A DNA stretch of 64,000 nt from Hirschia maritima DSM 19733 (GTDB taxonomy: Bacteria > Pseudomonadota > Alphaproteobacteria > Caulobacterales > Hyphomonadaceae), in NCBI RefSeq assembly GCF_000378345.1, contig NZ_KB899544.1, positions 744,001 through 808,000 on the forward strand, written 5' to 3'. Positions 53,599 to 62,168 of the stretch are shown here, piece by piece. The translations under genes and the position numbers were made by a program. Position 1 is the first letter of the stretch. Every line of letters starts with the position of its first letter. Under the pieces are notes generated by a model. It saw nothing but the letters and a program-made list of their open reading frames with translations. It made no database searches and was not told the DNA's origin.

Positions 53599-53636
53599 GC
53601 CGGACCGTCAGCGAGACGCGTCCGGCTTTTCTTTTT
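53599..53636 (+). terminator. Rho-independent terminator after ndk
   Basis: Stem GCCGGAC (53599-53605) and GTCCGGC (53620-53626) with a 14-base loop that can itself pair in part, followed by TTTTCTTTTT. It lies about 80 nt beyond the ndk stop. Confidence 0.85.
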
Positions 53637-53717
53637 GGACCAATTTGAGGTGATCACGCGGAGCGCCGTGCGTGACGCTGGAAAGCCTTGTAAGCGAGTT
53701 TAAGATTCAAGAATTAG

Positions 53718-53755
53718 AAAAGCCCGTCTGGTTAGCGCTAGGCGGGCTTTTTATT
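53718..53755. terminator. Terminator after the lipase-like gene (bidirectional)
   Basis: AAAAGCCCG facing CGGGCTTTTT around a 16-base AT/GC-mixed loop; T-rich on both sides. It lies directly after the lipase-like stop on the minus strand and also blocks read-through from ndk. Between it and the ndk terminator (about 53640-53715) no gene is seen. Confidence 0.8.
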
Positions 53756-53756
53756 T

Positions 53757-55340
53757 CTAGTTTTTATTAGAAGTGATGTACTTCAGCCAAGCTGTTTCAG
53801 TTGGAGTTTTGGCTTCTTTTTTACCATGCACAACATCTACGAATTGCTTGAGGATTGGGATATCTAAGTGATGAATATCTCCATTAGCAAGAGCATTCAT
53901 ATAGGGGCCATAGACACGCAAGCTATAGCGTTCTAGCGGTGTGTAGTTGTGCTCATCATCTACGTCAAAACCTTCCATCTTTAGAATTTTCCAATGTTCT
54001 TCGGGTAAATCACCCTTAACATTGTTGATAGCCTCTATGATGTGTTTAATCGCTGCTGGATCCTGCAACACACCGGTGTGTGTGTTGTTTATTCCTAATT
54101 GTACATCTGCTTGTGCGATGGCCCTTTGCTCTAGTTGATTGGCTAAAGGGACGGCTCCATCGCCACCTTTTCCGCTCTCCAAACTTTGTTCGTTTTTATA
54201 AGTGTAGATGAGATTGTAATCCACACCCTCAGGCAAAGGTTGCGCGTGTAGTTTTTTGATAAATCGGCTATCTGGGTTTAGATCTTTCCAGGAAGGCAAT
54301 GTGATCAAGCCATGCTTTTCACCTTTTGCGGCTGCAGGGTGTCCACCCAATGGGCTGGAGATTGTTATGAAAAGGTCTACCGTGTTTTCTTTCTCTCTGC
54401 CTTTAATTCGGTTCAATGCAGCACGAGATACTAATCCGCCCATACTGTGGGCGATTATGATGGTTGGACGCATGTTTGAATTGATTGTTTTTCCTGACAA
54501 AAAGATATCGTAGAAAAGTTTTGAAAGCTGATCTAGGTCGGCCCCTGAGGGGTAATAGAAAAACCAAGGTTTGTATGTGTCTCTATCTAGTTGATCTACA
54601 ATGGTTGCGAATTCGCGTGGACTACCACCGATTCCATGCACAAAAATCACTGGAATTTTGTAAGATTCTTCTTCCAGAGCGTGAAACATGGTTGGAGAAG
54701 TTTCTAACAAAGCACCGGGTTCATACATGCCCAAAATGGCGTTGGAGCGGTCAAATAAGGGATCATCTAGTGATCTAATTGTGCCTTTGGGAAAGAATAG
54801 CGAGCCATCAATATCAGATGTTGTGGGAACGTCGATTGAGATATCCCAATCTGCAGAATGTGCACCGGATAGTATGATATCCGCGTCGCCAAAGACATTG
54901 TCTGTTTGCTGGTCTGGTGAGACCGTCAGATTTAATCGGCCGATAATTTCTGTTTGGTCCATTTTGCCATTTTGATCGCTATCTGCGAACGCAAAAATGT
55001 CAAAATCGCCGTCTGGTAGATTCAGTCCGTAATGAGTTGAAACGTGCGTGCTAAAAGTTTTGTCCACAAGTTCGTTTTGTTCAAATTTGTTGGAAAAAGC
55101 TGCAATCGCAATCGTCCTGCCAGAATGTTTATTATCCTCATCCAGAATACGGCCATACACAAAATGGGTTTGATTGTTTAGGAGGAATTTCAGATTGCGT
55201 TGGGTTGGTGCTTTGTTTTGAATGCGTTGATATTCAGCCTGTTTAGAAACATTGCTAAGATAGGTGCAGCCGGACGCCAAACTCAATGCGCATATGCTTA
55301 TGGTAAGTTTGAATACGAATGTTCCAAGTTTGGACCGCAT
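53757..55340 (-). CDS. Lipoprotein with lipase/esterase alpha/beta-hydrolase domain
   Basis: A 527-residue lipoprotein: signal peptide with lipobox LASGC. The first ~190 residues form a beta-rich domain with a calcium-loop-like DSDQNGKMD. The hydrolase domain follows: IPVIFVHGIGGSPREF (oxyanion HG), nucleophile in AHSMGGLVSRA, and SSPLGGHPAA. A late GDGAVPLANQ segment probably bears the Asp, and NNTHTGVL the His. GGAGG sits 6 nt before the chosen ATG, against two upstream in-frame codons without such a site. Likely a surface or periplasmic lipase/PGAP1-like esterase; substrate unknown. Confidence 0.85.
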   Translation of the reverse strand: MRSKLGTFVFKLTISICALSLASGCTYLSNVSKQAEYQRIQNKAPTQRNLKFLLNNQTHFVYGRILDEDNKHSGRTIAIAAFSNKFEQNELVDKTFSTHVSTHYGLNLPDGDFDIFAFADSDQNGKMDQTEIIGRLNLTVSPDQQTDNVFGDADIILSGAHSADWDISIDVPTTSDIDGSLFFPKGTIRSLDDPLFDRSNAILGMYEPGALLETSPTMFHALEEESYKIPVIFVHGIGGSPREFATIVDQLDRDTYKPWFFYYPSGADLDQLSKLFYDIFLSGKTINSNMRPTIIIAHSMGGLVSRAALNRIKGREKENTVDLFITISSPLGGHPAAAKGEKHGLITLPSWKDLNPDSRFIKKLHAQPLPEGVDYNLIYTYKNEQSLESGKGGDGAVPLANQLEQRAIAQADVQLGINNTHTGVLQDPAAIKHIIEAINNVKGDLPEEHWKILKMEGFDVDDEHNYTPLERYSLRVYGPYMNALANGDIHHLDIPILKQFVDVVHGKKEAKTPTETAWLKYITSNKN

Positions 55341-55452
55341 GCTATCCTCCCGCATCAATATTGGGTTGGTATAGTACAAATTGACACTGTTTTAAATGAC
55401 GATGAGGGGGCCTTAGTATTGAGATATCTTGATTGTTAGGTGTTTCAGCTTT

Positions 55453-56247
55453 TTAGATCGCTATTAAGTCTTGGATACCTTGATAGGCAACGCCAATTGC
55501 TACGATTAGGATCATGCTGGCAAATAGTTTTCGTGCCAGTTGAGCATGTTGTGTGAGGCGCTTTGAGGTTAGAATGCCTAATGCTCCGCCGATTGCGCCA
55601 CCTACCAGCATAAAAAGCACGAGCTCGAATTTTACGAGCCCAGATATCGCGTAGTTTGACGAGGTTGCCGCACCAAATATGGCTACAGATACTAATGAAG
55701 ATGCAGTTGCATTTGCCATTGTCATACCCGTGGCGAGCATAAGGCCAGGGACGATTAAGAAGCCGCCTCCAATTCCAAAAAAACCAGCGGCCATCCCGAC
55801 AACCAACCCAACAGGAATAAGTTTCATGGTGAGGGTGGGAGTCAAACTCACATCAGGGTTTCCATAAGTGTGTGGCTTTCTAAACATCGAAAGGGCAATC
55901 ATTGCCATTGCACCTGAAAAACCGATTAATAGGACTTCTCCTTGAGTGATTTTGGCAAGGCTAGATCCAGCTATTGAGCCAATAAGACCAGAGAAACCAA
56001 AGGCTAGGGCGCAGGGCCATTTGACTCGTCCTGCGCTCCAATGGCCGGCAAGATTTATTAAAGCGATAACAGCGACACCGGCGGCGGATGTGCCAATAGC
56101 AATGTGTGGATCATCCACATTAACTAGATACAATAGAAGAGGTGCCGCCAAGACTGATCCGCCACCACCAAATACCCCTAAAAAGAAGCCGACGATCACA
56201 CCACTGATGATGGTGAGTGTTATTGTGGAGGCTATGAGTTCCAGCAT
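55453..56247 (-). CDS. TauE/SafE-family anion exporter
   Basis: A 264-residue membrane protein with about eight hydrophobic segments and the internal duplication of the family: GFFLGVFGGGGSVLAAPLLLY in the first half and GMAAGFFGIGGGFLIVPGLML in the second. In BigR-type loci the homologous carrier is thought to export sulfite or thiosulfate formed by persulfide oxidation. It is the last gene of the bigR transcript. Confidence 0.92.
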   Translation of the reverse strand: MLELIASTITLTIISGVIVGFFLGVFGGGGSVLAAPLLLYLVNVDDPHIAIGTSAAGVAVIALINLAGHWSAGRVKWPCALAFGFSGLIGSIAGSSLAKITQGEVLLIGFSGAMAMIALSMFRKPHTYGNPDVSLTPTLTMKLIPVGLVVGMAAGFFGIGGGFLIVPGLMLATGMTMANATASSLVSVAIFGAATSSNYAISGLVKFELVLFMLVGGAIGGALGILTSKRLTQHAQLARKLFASMILIVAIGVAYQGIQDLIAI

Positions 56248-56250
56248 GGC

Positions 56251-56784
56251 TTATTTGGTACTTGCTGACTTGTTCCAAGGCATGACTGCAAGAAGGTGAG
56301 CCATTCCACACCAACCACTTATGCCCGCGAATGTTAGGCCCGCACCGACAAAGCCTGAAAGCAAGTGCCATTCTGGATGAACAAATCTACCGAGTAAAAA
56401 GCCTGCTAAAATAAGCATACCCGCAGTTATTTGCACTTGGCGGTTTAGCTCTAGGGGAGCCTTTTTGTTCTTAAGTGTTTCTAATCCGTCTGATCGCCAT
56501 GCATCAATGCCTCCTTCGAGGATATAGGCAGTGCCGTTAAAAGCTTCAGCCAGTTTCATACAGTTGGCATCAGTACGCATGCCGGATTTGCAATGGAAAA
56601 TGGCTTCAGAGTTCTCACCAATGGAGATTTTTTGAGTTGGTAGAGAGGAAAGAGGTAGGGATTTAGCGCCTACTATCTGTTCGCGAGCATGCTCATCGGG
56701 TTCACGGATATCAATTAAAACGGCTTCGCCAGTTTCGATTTTTTTTGCTGCATCTTGTGGGGATATTTTTGGTAATTGGCTCAT
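56251..56784 (-). CDS. Rhodanese domain fused to a DUF2892-type membrane tail
   Basis: A 177-residue protein. Residues 1-105 are a rhodanese domain with the active-site Cys65 in HCKSGMR and the DIREPDEH start. From about 115 there are two hydrophobic helices of the DUF2892 (YgaP-like) kind ending in a WCGMAHLL motif with another Cys. It probably handles persulfide sulfur at the inner membrane. It overlaps bigR by 4 nt (ATGA) and is followed by the TauE/SafE gene. Confidence 0.92.
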   Translation of the reverse strand: MSQLPKISPQDAAKKIETGEAVLIDIREPDEHAREQIVGAKSLPLSSLPTQKISIGENSEAIFHCKSGMRTDANCMKLAEAFNGTAYILEGGIDAWRSDGLETLKNKKAPLELNRQVQITAGMLILAGFLLGRFVHPEWHLLSGFVGAGLTFAGISGWCGMAHLLAVMPWNKSASTK

Positions 56785-57107
56785 TTTTTCATCTCGGGAC
56801 AGTAAATATCAATAAGTGTGTCGATTACCCGCAAGATTGCTGGGTCTGATATGCGATAGAAAATTTTCTGATTTTCTCGGCGCGTCGCGACGAAATTGCG
56901 TTGTCTTAGGCCAGCTAGATGTTGCGACAATGCAGATTGAGACAATCCAATTTCGGTCATTAATTCGGTTACGGTTAGTTCGCCGATTCCGAGACGACAT
57001 AGGATCATCAACCTATTTTCATTCGCCATAGCTTTTAGCAACTCAGCTGCTTGCTTGGCTTTATCCTGAAAAACAGATGGATCGATATCTGGGACATTTT
57101 GTTTCAT
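56781..57107 (-). CDS. bigR: BigR-type ArsR-family persulfide sensor
   Basis: A 108-residue winged-helix repressor. The HTH is LTVTELMTEIGLSQSALSQHLAGLRQRN. Two cysteines, C37 (MILCRLG) and C103 (IYCPEMKK), are 66 residues apart, matching the redox pair that BigR/SqrR proteins oxidise to derepress. No Shine-Dalgarno is evident; the start chosen lies close to the operator and may be leaderless. It represses the divergent blh-type gene and its own operon, by analogy with Xylella and Agrobacterium. Confidence 0.88.
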   Translation of the reverse strand: MKQNVPDIDPSVFQDKAKQAAELLKAMANENRLMILCRLGIGELTVTELMTEIGLSQSALSQHLAGLRQRNFVATRRENQKIFYRISDPAILRVIDTLIDIYCPEMKK

Positions 57108-57127
57108 GTGAATTATTATATTAGGTA

Positions 57128-57143
57128 TTGCTAATATTAGCAA
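57128..57143. promoter_or_regulatory. Perfect 16-bp palindrome between bigR and the persulfide dioxygenase gene (operator)
   Basis: TTGCTAAT at 57128-57135 faces ATTAGCAA at 57136-57143 with no spacer. A further GCTAATAT half-site follows on the right, and TTAGGTATT on the left. Placement in the divergent gap, about 20 nt before bigR and 35 nt before the hydrolase ATG, makes it the likely BigR operator. Confidence 0.8.
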
Positions 57144-57176
57144 GTGCTAATATGTAAAAGGAAAGGAGTTCACCAC

Positions 57177-58028
57177 ATGATTGATATTCGAGCCTATTTT
57201 GACCAAGCCACAAACACGCTGACTTACCTTGTGATTGATAGGGACACTTCTATAGCGGTGTTGATTGATCCTGTTATGGATTTTGATCTGTTTAGCGCTT
57301 CGTTCTCTGGTGATACGGTGGACGGCATACTAGATGAGATTCAGAAAGATGGTCTTAAATTGGAGTGGGTGTTGGACACCCACGTCCATGCGGATCATTT
57401 GTCTGCAGCTGAATATGTCAGACGGAAAACAGGCGCGAAAATTGGGATTGGCGAGCACATAACTAAAGTGCAATCTCATTTTAAACCTGTGTTCAATGTG
57501 GATGATGTGTCAGCTGATGGACGTGTCTTTGATGTGCTCTTAAAGGAAGGTGATGCGTTGGAGTTAGGGCAAAGCGCCATCAGAGTGCTCCACACGCCCG
57601 GTCATACACCAGCTTGCGTTTCATATTTAATTGATGATGCCATCTTTGTTGGCGATACATTGTTTATGCCCGATTATGGAACTGCTCGCGCTGATTTCCC
57701 GGGGGGAGATGCACAGACTCTGTATCATTCTATCCAAAAGATTTTGGCATTGCCGGATGATACGCGTATTTTCGTTGGACATGATTATCTTCCCGATGGT
57801 CGGCAAGAGTATAAATGGCAAACAAGTGTGGCGGAGCAAAAGGCTCAAAACATCCATTTACAATCTGGTGAAGATGGATTTGTGTCCATGCGCACGGCAC
57901 GGGATAAAACTTTAAAGGTGCCAGCGCTTTTACTACCGTCATTGCAGGTTAATATTCGTGCAGGCGCATTACCGCCAGCGGAAGCAGATGGCGGGCAATA
58001 TCTGAAACTGCCTATAAATAGGATTTAA
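57177..58028 (+). CDS. MBL-fold persulfide dioxygenase (Blh-like)
   Basis: A 283-residue metallo-beta-lactamase-fold protein of the ETHE1/Blh class. Metal ligands: THVHADHLSAAEY (HxHxDH), the HTPGHTPACVSYL motif, the Asp in FVGDTLFMPDYGTARADFPGGDAQTLY and the late GHDY. It oxidises glutathione persulfide to sulfite in detoxification. AGGAG is 9 nt before this ATG; an upstream open frame is not used. Divergent from bigR. Confidence 0.93.
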   Translation: MIDIRAYFDQATNTLTYLVIDRDTSIAVLIDPVMDFDLFSASFSGDTVDGILDEIQKDGLKLEWVLDTHVHADHLSAAEYVRRKTGAKIGIGEHITKVQSHFKPVFNVDDVSADGRVFDVLLKEGDALELGQSAIRVLHTPGHTPACVSYLIDDAIFVGDTLFMPDYGTARADFPGGDAQTLYHSIQKILALPDDTRIFVGHDYLPDGRQEYKWQTSVAEQKAQNIHLQSGEDGFVSMRTARDKTLKVPALLLPSLQVNIRAGALPPAEADGGQYLKLPINRI

Positions 58029-58188
58029 AAGCCTATCCGCATAGCGATATGCCGACTTGTTGCTGTTTGAATAATCAATCACAAATTTTGTGAACGGATT
58101 TGAAAGACTCTTGATTGTACAATGGGAGCCAATAACCACAGAATTCAGGAATAATAATAACAGTATAGTATCGTGATGGAGCCCAAAA

Positions 58189-58563
58189 ATGACACTTCCT
58201 ACGCTTAGTATAGCCAGCCTTTTTCAATATTCTGCGCTGATAAGTCTGGGGATTTTGTTGCCATTTATGGTGTTGATTTCAATAGTTATTGTTGCGTTTC
58301 TGGACCGAAAGATGAAACCCAATACGCCTTTGATAGTTCCGGTGCTGGTGTCTTTTATCGCTTATTCGACTGTCGTTATTTTCAGCACAGCCAAACCCAT
58401 TGAAGAATTGGCGGTGCTAGTGTTTGGGCATTTGGTAGCTTGGGGATATCTTGCGCGTAAGCGTGCTAAATCAACGAGAAAACTATCTTATTCGCAAAAA
58501 CGGATGCCACTTTATCCGCGCCATGCTACGCCAAAACTACACCCGGTTATGGTGCAGAAATAA
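58189..58563 (+). CDS. Small membrane protein, unknown
   Basis: A 124-residue protein not recognised. Three hydrophobic segments (about 14-38, 47-66, 73-88) are followed by a basic C-terminal tail (RKRAKSTRKLSYSQKR). GGAG precedes the ATG. The 3' end overlaps the opposing purN end by 17 nt. The size and layout fit a real gene, but no function can be proposed. Confidence 0.65.
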   Translation: MTLPTLSIASLFQYSALISLGILLPFMVLISIVIVAFLDRKMKPNTPLIVPVLVSFIAYSTVVIFSTAKPIEELAVLVFGHLVAWGYLARKRAKSTRKLSYSQKRMPLYPRHATPKLHPVMVQK

Positions 58564-59236
58564 TATAAGGCGCATCCGGATCGTCGCTCATCTGCACATA
58601 GGATGAGTTGTCATCACCTAGAACAGCAGCTTCCAGACATGCGCCATAGAGCTTGTGTTCGGCGACGAGAACCCGAGCAGCGAGGGTATCTGGCGTATCA
58701 TCAGGAAATACAGGCACAGCAGCTTGGCCGATGATAGGGCCTTCATCGACACCGGCGGTTACGTAGTGCACTGAGCATCCATGTAGACGGCATTTGGCAT
58801 CAATGGCGCGTTGGTGCGTGTGTAAGCCCGGAAAGCTTGGCAAAAGCGACGGGTGGATATTGATCATCCGGCCTTGCCATTTTTCAATGAACCACGGTGT
58901 CAGTACACGCATAAAACCTGCAAGTGCGATAAATTCGATATCGTGTTTTTCTAGTTCAACCTGAATGGCACGTTCAAAAGCTTCGCGGTCTTTACCAAAT
59001 TCTTTGTGATCTACGACTGCAGTGGTCACACCGCGTGCTTTAGCTTTTTCTAGCCCTTTGGCAGAGGCTTTATTGGATAGCACTAGAATAGGTGCAGCGG
59101 GGTAGCCATCCTCGTCGCAGGCATCTAGCAGCGCATCCATATTGGAGCCTGTGCCAGAGATAAAAATGGCAATGCGTTTTCGCGAAATAGATTCCTCTAT
59201 CGCGATTTCATCGCTGAGATTGGACACGTCATTCAT
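58547..59236 (-). CDS. purN: Phosphoribosylglycinamide formyltransferase
   Basis: A 229-residue PurN: after a ~20-residue N-terminal extension the core [19 protein letters not shown] starts, with the catalytic Asn-His-Asp set in [30 protein letters not shown]. Adds the formyl group to GAR in purine synthesis. Its ATG overlaps the purM stop (ATGA). The short acidic extension is not found in E. coli PurN. Confidence 0.96.
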   Translation of the reverse strand: MNDVSNLSDEIAIEESISRKRIAIFISGTGSNMDALLDACDEDGYPAAPILVLSNKASAKGLEKAKARGVTTAVVDHKEFGKDREAFERAIQVELEKHDIEFIALAGFMRVLTPWFIEKWQGRMINIHPSLLPSFPGLHTHQRAIDAKCRLHGCSVHYVTAGVDEGPIIGQAAVPVFPDDTPDTLAARVLVAEHKLYGACLEAAVLGDDNSSYVQMSDDPDAPYIISAP

Positions 59237-60258
59237 GCGTTTGCCAGCTCACCAATGATATAAGCGGTCTCACCAGAAGCATTTAGGGCATCTACCACAG
59301 CATCAGCGTCAGCAGGCGCAACGGCAGCTATCATGCCAACACCCATATTAAATGTACGGCGCATTTCTTCAGTTTCTATCGCGCCAACTTCCTGAAGCCA
59401 TTCAAACACTGGCAGGACTTTTATTTTGTCAAAGTCGATTGCTGGAACAAGTGTTTTTGGCAACATACGCGGTGTGTTTTCAGTGATCCCACCGCCTGTA
59501 ATGTGCGCCAAGCCTTTGATTTTTCGGTCACGCAACAGAGGCTTTAGCGCTGACACATAAAGCTTGGTTGGTGTAAGTAGGGCTTCACCAAGTGTACCTT
59601 CGCTGAACGGAGAAGGATCATTGAGCGATAGGCCGGAGCGTTCCACCACACTACGCACGAGTGAATATCCGTTGGAGTGAGGGCCTGATGAGGCAATAGC
59701 TATGAGTGTATCGCCAGCTTGCATGGCATCGGTAACAGGCAATAGTGATCCACGCTCTGCTGCACCGACAACGAATCCAGCAAGATCGTAGTGACCGTCT
59801 TGATACATGCCCGGCATTTCAGCGGTTTCACCACCGATTAGTGCGCAGCCAGATTCTTTACATCCGTTGGCTATTCCTGTGACGACTTGTTCAGCAACGC
59901 CAGTTTCCAGATGGCCGGTTGCGAAATAGTCTAGGAAAAATAGTGGTTCCGCACCTTGAGCAAGTACGTCATTCACACACATGGCAACAAGATCGATACC
60001 AATCGTGTCATGTTTGTTTGTGTCAAAAGCAAGCTTAAGCTTTGTTCCAACACCATCAGTACCAGACACGAGAACAGGATCTTCAAATCCAGCAGCTTTG
60101 GGATCGAAGACTCCACCAAATCCACCAAGATCAGCATTGGCACCGGCACGGCGCGTCATGGCTGCAAGTGGTTTGATCTTGTCTATAAGTGCATCGCCTG
60201 CATCAATATCGACGCCAGCGGCTTTATAGGTGAGCGGGGTTTTGTCATTTGTTGTCAT
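59233..60258 (-). CDS. purM: Phosphoribosylformylglycinamidine cyclo-ligase
   Basis: A 341-residue Pur[17 protein letters not shown] at the N-terminus, the Gly-rich GGFGGVFDP and [16 protein letters not shown] (ATP-binding), [18 protein letters not shown] and the later [27 protein letters not shown]. The ATG used gives the standard family length; an upstream ATG would add 24 residues without a good ribosome site. Operon with purN. Confidence 0.96.
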   Translation of the reverse strand: MTTNDKTPLTYKAAGVDIDAGDALIDKIKPLAAMTRRAGANADLGGFGGVFDPKAAGFEDPVLVSGTDGVGTKLKLAFDTNKHDTIGIDLVAMCVNDVLAQGAEPLFFLDYFATGHLETGVAEQVVTGIANGCKESGCALIGGETAEMPGMYQDGHYDLAGFVVGAAERGSLLPVTDAMQAGDTLIAIASSGPHSNGYSLVRSVVERSGLSLNDPSPFSEGTLGEALLTPTKLYVSALKPLLRDRKIKGLAHITGGGITENTPRMLPKTLVPAIDFDKIKVLPVFEWLQEVGAIETEEMRRTFNMGVGMIAAVAPADADAVVDALNASGETAYIIGELANA

Positions 60259-60416
60259 GGGTCGCGCAATTAACATGAGCTGAACAGCTTCGCCAGTGGC
60301 GAAATTCAAGTTTTGAAGAGGTTTCTTCATCCATGAACATAAATCAATGCGTTTTTCATGGAAACATGTGGTGAAACGTCTTTAATCTGGCGCGTTTGAC
60401 TGTTATCAGATTAACT

Positions 60417-61427
60417 ATGAATCGTATTGTCCGCTTTGTTGCTGCTACTGTATCGATGCTTTTGCTCGCGACAGGGGCTTGTTTTGCCGATGTATATCTT
60501 GTGAAGAACATCGCTGTTGATGCAACTGCTGAAAATTCTATTGAAGCGCGCGCTAAAGCATTTGATGAAGCGCGAGTCGTCGGTGCAAACCTGTTGATGC
60601 AGCGTCTGACAACAGCTCAAGACAGAGCCAAAGCTCGCGGTCTAACGATTAATTCTGGAATTGCCGCGAGATTGGCGGCGGCCGTTGATGTTCAAGAAGA
60701 AAAACAATCAGCTACGCGATATCTTGGAATGCTGGCAGTGAAGTTTGATGAACGTGCAGTCAAATCATTTTTGAAGGTCTACGATATTCCTTTCGTTGAT
60801 AGTCAGGCTGCTTTGGCGTTGTTGGTGCCTGAAGTCGTTGGTGGCGTGAATCCAGATGAGTGGGCTGAAATCTGGGGACAAAGCTTCGATGAGAATGTTC
60901 TAGCGCCATACGTTGTTTCTACAGCGATTTATCTTCAAGACGTAAATTGGGAAGATATCGCACTTGATGTCTACAATGTTGGTGCTCAGCGCGGGATTGC
61001 TGCGAAAGCTAAGTTGGTTGGATCTAGTTATTTTGTAGACTTATATGATTTGCGACAGGAATATTCAGGGCGGTTGCCTATGGGAACCGCTGGTCCGTTT
61101 GCTTCTCTTGAAGAAGCGAAAACCGGATCAGTTCACTATCTTGAGAATGTTTGGAAAACTCAAAATATTGTAAGAGCCGTCGGTGAGACTTCTGTATCTG
61201 CCGTTGCAAGATATGGAGACCAGCGGGGGTGGGTGAGTATTCGCAAAGCGCTTAAAAACTCGCGTCTTGTAAAGAACGTTATTATTGAAAAAGTATCTGT
61301 ACGCGGTGCTGATGTGTCATTTTCTTATGCCGGACGCCCCGATCAATTAGCAGCTGAGCTTCGAACAAGTGGTGTATTGCTCTCTTCCGAAGAGAATGGA
61401 TGGTCATTGGAGCCTGTTGCCTACTAA
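60417..61427 (+). CDS. Exported DUF2066 domain protein
   Basis: A 336-residue precursor with a signal peptide (FVAATVSMLLLATGACFA, cleavage before DVY). The DUF2066 features are YLVKNIAVDATAENSIEARAKAFDEARVVGANLLMQRL near the start, the SATRYLGMLAVKFDE strand and a C-terminal VSIRKAL...LVKNV pair. Function unknown. Its TAATG junction with hdaA indicates translational coupling; this arrangement upstream of HdaA is seen in many alphaproteobacteria. Confidence 0.85.
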   Translation: MNRIVRFVAATVSMLLLATGACFADVYLVKNIAVDATAENSIEARAKAFDEARVVGANLLMQRLTTAQDRAKARGLTINSGIAARLAAAVDVQEEKQSATRYLGMLAVKFDERAVKSFLKVYDIPFVDSQAALALLVPEVVGGVNPDEWAEIWGQSFDENVLAPYVVSTAIYLQDVNWEDIALDVYNVGAQRGIAAKAKLVGSSYFVDLYDLRQEYSGRLPMGTAGPFASLEEAKTGSVHYLENVWKTQNIVRAVGETSVSAVARYGDQRGWVSIRKALKNSRLVKNVIIEKVSVRGADVSFSYAGRPDQLAAELRTSGVLLSSEENGWSLEPVAY

Positions 61428-62146
61428 TGACGTCCCGTAAAAAGCAAGGAGAACCAAAAGGAGACGTTTCTCCCAAACAATTGGTTCTGGATTTTCCAAA
61501 GCTTGATTCGAATTTAGAGCCATTATTAGCCACGCCAGCATCTGAAGATGCCCGCGTGGCTTTATCGCGTTGGGAATATTGGCCCGACCGTCAAATGTGT
61601 ATCATTGGAACTGAAGGATCAGGCAAAACTCGCATGCTTCGCAAATGGGCTCAGGATACGGGTGCTGCATATGTAACGGGGCCAGATCTCGGTAAAGCTG
61701 ACATTGATGAAATAGCGGGTTTAACCGTAAAAGCACTCGTGGTCGATAATGCAGATCTATGTCAAAATGGAAGTGCTCTTCTTGCGGCGATGAACCTGTG
61801 TAAGAGACGCGATGCTTTTCTTTTGTTTTCTGGTTCAACGGACCCATCTGGCTGGAATATGCAGCCATTGGACCTGCAATCTAGGCTTTCCGCCCTTTCG
61901 GTTGTAAAAATTGGCGCTTTAGATGAAGAGACTTTAAAGATTCGTCTTGTATCTGCTTGCAAATCGAAGTTTATGAAATTACCGGATGACAGTGCTGATT
62001 ATCTCGTACAGAGGCTGGCGCGCACATACCTCGTGATAGATCAAATTGTAGACAAACTTGAGCTGGTGGCAGCTGGCAAAGCGTTAAACAAGACGACAGC
62101 TCGAAAAGCAATTGCTGCTTTGGAGCAGCGATCAAAATTGAATTAG
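61427..62146 (+). CDS. hdaA: DnaA regulatory inactivator HdaA-like
   Basis: A 239-residue AAA+ protein related to DnaA domain III. Near the N-terminus is [10 protein letters not shown], a beta-clamp binding motif as in Hda. Then Walker [10 protein letters not shown], a Walker-B-like VVDNAD, sensor regions and a helical lid. It should stimulate DnaA-ATP hydrolysis on the sliding clamp. The stop of the DUF2066 gene overlaps the ATG by one base. Downstream is ppk, the usual order in Caulobacterales. Confidence 0.9.
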   Translation: MTSRKKQGEPKGDVSPKQLVLDFPKLDSNLEPLLATPASEDARVALSRWEYWPDRQMCIIGTEGSGKTRMLRKWAQDTGAAYVTGPDLGKADIDEIAGLTVKALVVDNADLCQNGSALLAAMNLCKRRDAFLLFSGSTDPSGWNMQPLDLQSRLSALSVVKIGALDEETLKIRLVSACKSKFMKLPDDSADYLVQRLARTYLVIDQIVDKLELVAAGKALNKTTARKAIAALEQRSKLN

Positions 62147-62168
62147 AAATTTCTTTATAGGCATAGCA

